11,736 nucleotides of DNA from NCBI GenBank assembly GCA_947175285.1, contig CAMWMM010000107.1, positions 1-11,736 on the forward strand, in the 5' to 3' direction. The position numbers and the translations under genes were made by a program. The DNA is from an uncultured Lachnospiraceae bacterium (GTDB taxonomy: Bacteria; Bacillota_A; Clostridia; Lachnospirales; Lachnospiraceae). Under the pieces are notes generated by a model. It was not told the origin of the DNA. It did no database searches and worked only from the letters and a program-made list of their open reading frames with translations. Numbering within the stretch: position 1 is the stretch's first letter; each line of letters opens with the position of its first letter. This document shows, in pieces, positions 7,170-11,736 of this stretch.

Positions 7170-7190
7170 GGGATAAAAGAATAAAGTCAG
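7162..7190 (-). promoter_or_regulatory. Promoter for the symporter operon
   Basis: On the minus strand CTGACT (7190-7185), a 17-base spacer, then a perfect TATAAT (7167-7162). The predicted start is near 7155. Its -10 overlaps the tetR -10 on the opposite strand because ATTATAAT is self-complementary. Confidence 0.65.
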
Positions 7191-7222
7191 CCATCATTTT
7201 AAATACATGTGTTGTTTTAATA

Positions 7223-7241
7223 AATTGAGCGACGCTCAATT
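7223..7241. promoter_or_regulatory. Perfect 19-bp palindrome, likely TetR-family operator
   Basis: AATTGAGCGACGCTCAATT has two exact nine-base arms around a central A. It ends two bases before the ribosome binding site AAAGGAG of the tetR-type gene. Bound repressor would block transcript elongation from the tetR promoter and so autoregulate; in RNA it would form a nine-pair hairpin just ahead of the ribosome binding site. Confidence 0.65.
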
Positions 7242-7253
7242 AAAGGAGTTCCT

Positions 7254-7808
7254 ATGAATACAAAGAATAACCAGCGGTATCAGGATACCGAAAAACTAAT
7301 CCAGAATACCCTTCTTTCCTTAGCGCAGGAAAAAGATATCCATAAAGTGACCGTACAGGCCATCTGTGAAGCTGCCCATATCAACCGCTCTTCTTTCTAT
7401 CTGCACTATCTTGATATCCATGACCTGATTTATAAAATGGGATTGGAAATGATGACAGAGATTGGAGAAATGATGAAAACCTCCGACAGTGTCATTGATT
7501 TTTTTCTTATGCCGGACAGTATGGCAAAAATGATTGCCTATGTCAAAGAACATCATACTTTCTTTGATATTTACTTAACGCGCTATACCGCCGAAGCAGG
7601 TGAAAGCTTCTCTTTATTATGGGAAAGCGCCGCCAGACCTTATATGCAGGAACGCTACGGTTCCATCAGCGAGGAGGAGATGTGGTACCATTTTTCTTTT
7701 TTCAAAGCCGGTTTCATCTCCGTCCTCAGTGAGTGGCTTCACCGCGGCTGCCCGGAAACACCGGAGAAGCTGGCTGAAATTATTTTGCGTAGTCTTCCTA
7801 AAGTCTGA
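7254..7808 (+). CDS. TetR/AcrR-family transcriptional regulator
   Basis: 184 residues. The N-terminal 60 residues are the TetR DNA-binding domain: helix 1 region TEKLIQNTLLSLAQEK (12-27), then the helix-turn-helix VTVQAICEAAHINRSSFYLHY (32-52) with the SSFYLHY recognition segment typical of the family. Residues 60-184 are a helical ligand or dimer domain of the type common in Firmicutes TetR proteins; the ligand is not identifiable. ATG 7254 follows AAAGGAG by five bases. It is divergent from the symporter operon and shares its promoter region, so the likely role is a repressor of that operon and of itself, released by a sugar or sugar metabolite (inference). Its last 11 bases overlap the convergent kinase gene. 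Confidence 0.92.
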   Translation: MNTKNNQRYQDTEKLIQNTLLSLAQEKDIHKVTVQAICEAAHINRSSFYLHYLDIHDLIYKMGLEMMTEIGEMMKTSDSVIDFFLMPDSMAKMIAYVKEHHTFFDIYLTRYTAEAGESFSLLWESAARPYMQERYGSISEEEMWYHFSFFKAGFISVLSEWLHRGCPETPEKLAEIILRSLPKV

Positions 7809-8682
7809 AATTTTCCACTTCCGCCCGCATGGGAATCGCAATCGCTGCCCCTTCTCTTGAGACGCAGACTGCTGATGCCTTTGCCGCCTGTTCCATACAC
7901 TCCTTTAAAGGAAGTCCGGCAGTCATCCCTTGCAGAAAATATCCTGTAAAAGTATCTCCTGCCGCTGTAGTATCTACTGTCTCAACAGGAAAAATCTCCT
8001 GATATATTGTTTCCTGCGGTGTAAAACAATAAGCTCCCTCTGCACCCATAGTCATAATCAGGCACAATTCGGGATATTTTTCATGCAAAGTATTCCAGAC
8101 CGCATCCGCCTCTGTTTTTCCGGTAAGCTGCTTCGCCTCTACTTCATTGACCAAAATCCAGGATATTTGATTATAATCTAATTTTTCAAGATATGCTTCA
8201 AAAGGCGACGGATTCAGCACCACTTTCATCCCCTTCTCTGCTGCCTTTTCAATCATATATTCCAAATTGCTGACCTCATTTTGTAGTACAAGCCAATCCT
8301 CTGCCGAAAAATCTTCCAAAGTCTCATCTATCTGTTCCTTTGAAATCATCCGGTTAGAGCCGCCATAGAGGATAATACAATTTTCACCTGTACTGTCTAC
8401 CTGAATCATGGCATTTCCCTGCAATTCCTCTACTTTGCGCAGATACTCCGTATGCACACCGTTTTCTTCCAGTAAAGCCTTAAGCGGTTCCCCACCGATT
8501 CCGATACAGCCCGCGTGAAAGACCTCTGCACCTGCTTTTGCAAGAGCGACGGACTGATTCAGCCCCTTGCCGCCGGGAGCCATTTTCTGCTCCTTTGCGG
8601 CAAGCGTTTCTCCCGGCTGTACGAAATGTTCCACCTGATAGATATAGTCCAGATTCAACGAGCCAAAATTCAATATCTTCAT
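7798..8682 (-). CDS. PfkB/ribokinase-family sugar kinase
   Basis: 294 residues, the normal length of ribokinases. Seen: GSLNLDYIY (7-15) with Asp12 at the sugar-contacting position of ribokinase, APGGKGLNQ (35-43), the PfkB first signature with the substrate-binding GGKG, and DTTAAGDTFTGYF (237-249), the second signature with catalytic Asp243 and the anion hole. TMGAEGAY (211-218) is the usual nucleotide-binding strand. It should transfer phosphate from ATP to a free sugar or nucleoside in the cytoplasm; ribokinase is the closest class by motifs, but the real substrate may be another pentose, deoxysugar or ketose. AAAGGAG precedes ATG 8682 by seven bases, and the gene follows the GH78 stop by only 12 bases, so the two are one operon. 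This suggests it acts on something generated with or beside rhamnose release (inference). No rhamnose isomerase or rhamnulokinase is in view. Confidence 0.92.
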   Translation of the reverse strand: MKILNFGSLNLDYIYQVEHFVQPGETLAAKEQKMAPGGKGLNQSVALAKAGAEVFHAGCIGIGGEPLKALLEENGVHTEYLRKVEELQGNAMIQVDSTGENCIILYGGSNRMISKEQIDETLEDFSAEDWLVLQNEVSNLEYMIEKAAEKGMKVVLNPSPFEAYLEKLDYNQISWILVNEVEAKQLTGKTEADAVWNTLHEKYPELCLIMTMGAEGAYCFTPQETIYQEIFPVETVDTTAAGDTFTGYFLQGMTAGLPLKECMEQAAKASAVCVSREGAAIAIPMRAEVENFRL

Positions 8683-8694
8683 TTCAATCTCCTT

Positions 8695-11274
8695 TCAAAG
8701 CAATATCTTATTCTGCCCCACCTTCAGTTCCTGCGCCTTTCCATCCGGTGCAATGAACCTTGCTCTGGTATTGGCAGGTATCTCCACCGTATATTCCACC
8801 TGTTCTCCCCGGTATTCCCAACGGCTCCTTACCACTCCCACAGGAGAATCAAAACTGCTCTCTGCATATTTCATCAGCTTACATGGTTTTGGCTGAATCG
8901 TAATCTCTTGTCCCTTTACCTGAATGCCGCAGATTCCCCCTATCAGCCAGGAAACCACTGCTCCCTTGGAATAATGGTTCAGGGACGCAACACCGATATC
9001 ACCAAAGTATCCCTCCCATGACTCCCATATGGTCGTAGCCCCGTTTTTGACCGCAAACAGCCAGCCTGGCGTGTCCTCTTGAAGAAGTACTTTGTAAGCA
9101 GTTTCAACATAGCCATAGTCTGCCAATACCCGGCAGAGCCAGGGTGTCGTCAGAAATCCCGTATTCAGGTGGTAATTGTTTCCTGCCACCAGCTCATTCA
9201 AATCCTTTGCCGCTGTCTTTGCATCTTTCTCAGATAAAAGCCCCATATACAGCGGGCGTACATATCTGCACTGCCTGTCGGATGATATATGTCCGTTCTT
9301 CACTTCCAGATAATTATAGGCCTTTACGGCATTTTCCGCCAATTGTTTATAATGCTTTGCATCCTCCGCCCTGCCCAGCACCCCGGCAATCTCCGCCATC
9401 ATTTTACTGCTGTACGCATAATACGCTGTAGCAATATCCGGCACCCCGTGGAGCATCATATTTTTGACGGACTCCTGCATGGGAATATCCGGCTCCAGCC
9501 ATTCTCCCCAATGGATTCCCGTATCAATCACATAGTTTTTATAGGGATTTTTCCTGAATCGGTTGAAAAAACGGTGTTTATGCCCTTTTTTCTCCACATA
9601 ACCCATCCAGCGGCACATCATATCATAATTTTCTTCCAATATTTCTTTATCCCCATACAGCTTATACATGGTATAGGGAATGATAATGACCGCATCTCCC
9701 CAGGCGCAGGAACCGTCATAAGCCTCATCGAATTTATTCTTCGCAGGACTTCTACGAGGCGCAAAATTGTAAACTCTGCCGTCCTCATACTGATCTACCT
9801 TCATCTCGTCCAGCCACCGTCTGAATACCGGATAGCCATCCATTAACGTAATACCGGTATCTGCAAACACCCCTGCATCTCCTGCCCATCCGCTTCTTTC
9901 ACGTTGAGGACAGTCCATGGGAATATCCACGAAATTGGATTTCTGACTCCAGACAGTATTTTGTACCAGCCTGTTTACCAGTTCATTATCACAGGTAAAT
10001 TCTGCTGTCTGCCTGATATCCGAATATACCGCATGGGCAATGAACTCGCTCCCGTCAATTTCTATGTCTGTCTCTACTTTGACCATCTGGAAACCAAATA
10101 TACACAACGTGGGACAATAAATGTTTTCCCCTTCTTTACAGGTGTATTCTATGACCTGATGCAGGTCTTCTTTTCTTCCGATAGTTTTTAAATTCTCATC
10201 AGAGAAATTGCCGGCTGCATCCAGATATTCTCCATGGGTCATTTTAATTTTCTGTCCCGCTTCCGCCCGAATCCGGAAAGAAACATAGCCGGACATATTC
10301 TGCCCAAAATCCAGAACTTTCCCGCCGTCCGGGGTTTTTATCAGTTTTGCCTTAAACTGTTCTTTCTCAAGAACCGGAACGGAATTGGTGCAAAGCATGG
10401 TATCACACCCTGTTTTCTCAACCTTCACAGGATGAAGTGCAGTAGGTGTCTTCCTTGCATCCACTTTTTCCCCCAGCTGGATATCGTTGAAATATACAGG
10501 GCCGTCCTGTGCTGCCTGCCAGCTTTCATCTGTCATAACGATTATCTTTTTATCAACTTCCATCTGCATCCAGAAAGCCAGCGTTTTTCCAAATACGTTT
10601 CTTGTTCCCGTATTTCCGTTGCATCCCCTGTACCAGCCATCACCCAGAATGACTTCTATCTTATTCTTTCCATTAACCAGATACCCTGCGATATCGAAAG
10701 TCTGGTATGGCATACGGTACCAATACTCGCTGGTTCCCGGACTTAAAACATTGCCTTTTACACGCTTTCCATTGATACACAGACTGTACACACCATGAGC
10801 GGAAGCATATACCCGCGCATTTGCTTTGGCAGAGCCGCCACTTTCTGCTTCTCCTGCTGCTTTTGCATCTTGAAAATCGAATTCCTTTATCAGATAGGAA
10901 GCCGGCTGCCTTTCCTCCGGACTAATTTCTGCTATTTCAGGGCATATCCACGCAGCTTTAAAATCAAAATTTCCCAAAAAAGCATACTCGAAATAAGCAT
11001 CCCCGCTCTCTTCACCCTGCACATCCTTTTCATCCCAGACAATTACTTTCCAGACAATCCTGTCACGGCTCCTCGCCGGGCCCTCATATCTTACCTGCAT
11101 CCCGGAACCTTGCACTTTCCCTGTAGACCATACCTCTTTGTCCTCACAAAATGCTGTTACCTGATATGCACTCTGGGTGATTCCTCCAACGACATTCCAT
11201 GACAAAACAGGCTGCCTGACATCAATTCCTAATGGATTTTTCATATGTGCCGTCATTAAATTAATTGCTTTCAT
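8695..11274 (-). CDS. Alpha-L-rhamnosidase, glycoside hydrolase family 78
   Basis: 859 residues, full length. Domains: an N-terminal beta-sandwich (1 to about 100, LMTAHMKNPLGIDVRQPVLSW), the Bac_rhamnosid_N region (about 125-290, INGKRVKGNVLSPG and GDGWYRGCNGNTG), a linking beta-domain (about 315-400, LDFGQNMSGYVSFRIR), the (alpha/alpha)6 barrel (about 415-780) and a C-terminal beta-sandwich. The catalytic motif IPMDCPQRERSGWAGDAG gives Asp454, Glu459 and Asp466, with the same spacing as the Asp567, Glu572, Asp579 set of Bacillus RhaB; Glu459 is the likely acid. Glu751 in TTIWESWE is the likely base and His767 in SLNHY is conserved in the family. It releases terminal L-rhamnose by inversion. 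No signal peptide, so it works inside the cell. An Ala/Gly/Glu-rich stretch at 136-153 looks like an insertion. ATG 11274 has a modest AAAGG eight to ten bases upstream. Confidence 0.95.
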   Translation of the reverse strand: MKAINLMTAHMKNPLGIDVRQPVLSWNVVGGITQSAYQVTAFCEDKEVWSTGKVQGSGMQVRYEGPARSRDRIVWKVIVWDEKDVQGEESGDAYFEYAFLGNFDFKAAWICPEIAEISPEERQPASYLIKEFDFQDAKAAGEAESGGSAKANARVYASAHGVYSLCINGKRVKGNVLSPGTSEYWYRMPYQTFDIAGYLVNGKNKIEVILGDGWYRGCNGNTGTRNVFGKTLAFWMQMEVDKKIIVMTDESWQAAQDGPVYFNDIQLGEKVDARKTPTALHPVKVEKTGCDTMLCTNSVPVLEKEQFKAKLIKTPDGGKVLDFGQNMSGYVSFRIRAEAGQKIKMTHGEYLDAAGNFSDENLKTIGRKEDLHQVIEYTCKEGENIYCPTLCIFGFQMVKVETDIEIDGSEFIAHAVYSDIRQTAEFTCDNELVNRLVQNTVWSQKSNFVDIPMDCPQRERSGWAGDAGVFADTGITLMDGYPVFRRWLDEMKVDQYEDGRVYNFAPRRSPAKNKFDEAYDGSCAWGDAVIIIPYTMYKLYGDKEILEENYDMMCRWMGYVEKKGHKHRFFNRFRKNPYKNYVIDTGIHWGEWLEPDIPMQESVKNMMLHGVPDIATAYYAYSSKMMAEIAGVLGRAEDAKHYKQLAENAVKAYNYLEVKNGHISSDRQCRYVRPLYMGLLSEKDAKTAAKDLNELVAGNNYHLNTGFLTTPWLCRVLADYGYVETAYKVLLQEDTPGWLFAVKNGATTIWESWEGYFGDIGVASLNHYSKGAVVSWLIGGICGIQVKGQEITIQPKPCKLMKYAESSFDSPVGVVRSRWEYRGEQVEYTVEIPANTRARFIAPDGKAQELKVGQNKILL

Positions 11275-11339
11275 AATTTTCGCCTTTCCGGATATACTCC
11301 TGTTTTCTCGTTCTGTCTTCCAATCCTTTGCTTTCCATA

Positions 11340-11368
11340 ATTATAAATTACTTGAAATCCAGAAAAAA
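11340..11368 (-). promoter_or_regulatory. Candidate promoter of the GH78-kinase operon
   Basis: A perfect TATAAT on the minus strand at 11345-11340 lies about 65 bases before the GH78 ATG. The region 17 bases upstream (11368-11363) reads TTTTTT, a poor -35, so an activator may be needed. The 11381-11416 repeats lie just upstream of it. Confidence 0.5.
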
Positions 11369-11380
11369 TCATAGTACTAT
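11352..11380 (+). promoter_or_regulatory. Candidate promoter for the divergent gene at the right edge
   Basis: TTGAAA at 11352-11357, a 17-base spacer, then TACTAT at 11375-11380, with a predicted start near 11387. It overlaps the GH78 promoter back to back. The -10 lies within the 10-bp palindrome ATAGTACTAT (11371-11380). Confidence 0.5.
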
Positions 11381-11416
11381 AGGTGACAGATCATTATCTT
11401 TAAGTGACATTTCATT
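11381..11416 (+). repeat. Direct repeat with 21-bp period between GH78 and the divergent gene
   Basis: GTGACAGATCATT (11383-11395) and GTGACATTTCATT (11404-11416) agree at 11 of 13 positions and start 21 bases apart, two helical turns. It lies upstream of the GH78 promoter and across the start region of the divergent transcript. It is a plausible tandem half-site operator, different in sequence from the one before GH2. Confidence 0.45.
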
Positions 11417-11437
11417 TCAGAACATGGAGAAATATTT

Positions 11438-11736
11438 ATGAAAAAACAAGACAGCCAATCGAACTGTTTTTCTATCACTAAAATAGAAAAAGCCTTAAAA
11501 CATTACTATAACCTTGCAAAAATGGAACATTCCAATGTACTGACCGCCGAGGAAATGAGCAAGTATATATCATGGATGATGGAATTATATGAAAAGAATC
11601 CGTTTCTTGAGATATCTTTTAACGACATTCCATCCCTTCTTAACAGCGCTGAAATCGTTTCTATCAGTAAGGAACTGACCGGACAAAAAGCAGCCGCGTC
11701 CAATGCCCGAAACCGTCTCTTTTCGCTATTCGAAGC
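11438..11736 (+). CDS. Unrecognised protein, N-terminal 99 residues (cut by right edge)
   Basis: The frame opens at ATG 11438 and stays open to the end of the window. GGAG lies eight bases before the ATG, and a candidate promoter lies about 50 bases further up. The visible part is mostly helical and hydrophilic: KIEKALKHYYNLAKMEHS, then LTAEEMSKYISWMMELYEKNP, then a segment VSISKELTGQKAAASNARNR followed by LFSLFEA. That last part could be a helix-turn-helix of a winged-helix type, but this is a weak impression. There is no signal peptide or membrane segment. Divergence from GH78 across shared, repeat-bearing promoter DNA would suit a regulator. I do not recognise the family and assign no function. 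Confidence 0.6.
   Translation, partial: MKKQDSQSNCFSITKIEKALKHYYNLAKMEHSNVLTAEEMSKYISWMMELYEKNPFLEISFNDIPSLLNSAEIVSISKELTGQKAAASNARNRLFSLFE

Larger units (their letters stand above)
7133..7216. repeat. Inverted pair of AACAACAC motifs flanking the divergent promoters
   Basis: AACAACACTTGTTTTG (7133-7148, plus) and AACAACACATGTATTT (7216-7201, minus) agree at 13 of 16 positions and face each other. Each sits shortly downstream of one of the two divergent -10 elements. The left copy also contains the 13-bp palindrome AACAACACTTGTT. They are candidate binding sites for a regulator controlling both transcripts. Confidence 0.45.

Noticed and set aside
9289..10746. Plus-strand frames of 170-185 codons opposite GH78
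   Set aside because: GH78 on the other strand is complete with catalytic residues; these frames are compositional shadows.
11424..11441. Five-codon leader frame overlapping the start of the right-edge gene (ATGA overlap)
   Set aside because: It has no ribosome binding site of its own and contains the one used by the main gene; no sign of a regulatory leader peptide.
1..11736. CRISPR arrays, tRNAs, insertion sequences, prophage or defence genes
   Set aside because: No regularly spaced repeats, cloverleaf sequences, transposase motifs or terminal inverted repeats with target duplications were found.

Overview
The window looks like a carbohydrate-utilisation island from a Gram-positive Clostridia, most likely a Lachnospiraceae gut or rumen bacterium. 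The reasons are moderate G+C, strong AAAGGAG-type ribosome binding sites, compact operons, a GPH-family sugar symporter, Lachnospiraceae-style AraC and TetR regulators, and intracellular glycoside hydrolases without signal peptides. The taxon is inferred by eye; no alignment was run.

Left block, minus strand, transcribed right to left from about 7155 to beyond position 1: a GPH sugar:cation symporter (5679-7109), a GH43-type glycosidase overlapping it by 8 bases (4628-5686), a fused Gfo/Idh/MocA dehydrogenase plus VOC-domain protein (3104-4600), an AraC-family regulator (1831-3054), and a GH2 glycosidase cut by the left edge (1-1731). A TetR-family regulator (7254-7808, plus strand) is divergent from the symporter. 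Their promoters share one palindromic -10 element, and operator-like palindromes lie next to them.

Right block, minus strand: a GH78 alpha-L-rhamnosidase (8695-11274) followed 12 bases later by a PfkB/ribokinase-family sugar kinase (7798-8682), whose 3' end overlaps the convergent tetR 3' end by 11 bases. An unrecognised protein starts at 11438 on the plus strand, divergent from GH78, and is cut by the right edge.

Working model (inference): oligosaccharides carrying L-rhamnose and beta-galactose-like residues are imported intact by the symporter. They are trimmed inside the cell by GH78, the GH43-type enzyme and GH2, and the products pass to the sugar kinase and the dehydrogenase/VOC fusion. 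The combination would fit side chains of arabinogalactan-protein or gum-like plant glycans, but substrates are not proven by sequence.

The most striking non-coding feature is in front of GH2. A 50-base hairpin (1736-1785, 23 paired positions with one mismatch) buries the GH2 ribosome binding site. A promoter -10 lies inside the hairpin's 5' arm, with its predicted start in the loop, and two 18-bp direct repeats 20 bp apart sit just upstream, arranged like AraC half-sites. This predicts that read-through mRNA from the upstream operon is translationally silent for GH2, while mRNA from the local regulated promoter is active. Other items of note are the dehydrogenase-VOC fusion with an intact metal-ligand set, a perfect 22-bp palindrome inside that gene, and a symporter that has lost one of the two family cation-site carboxylates. 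Coding sequence fills nearly the whole window; no gap exceeds 170 bases. No tRNA, rRNA, CRISPR array or insertion sequence was seen.
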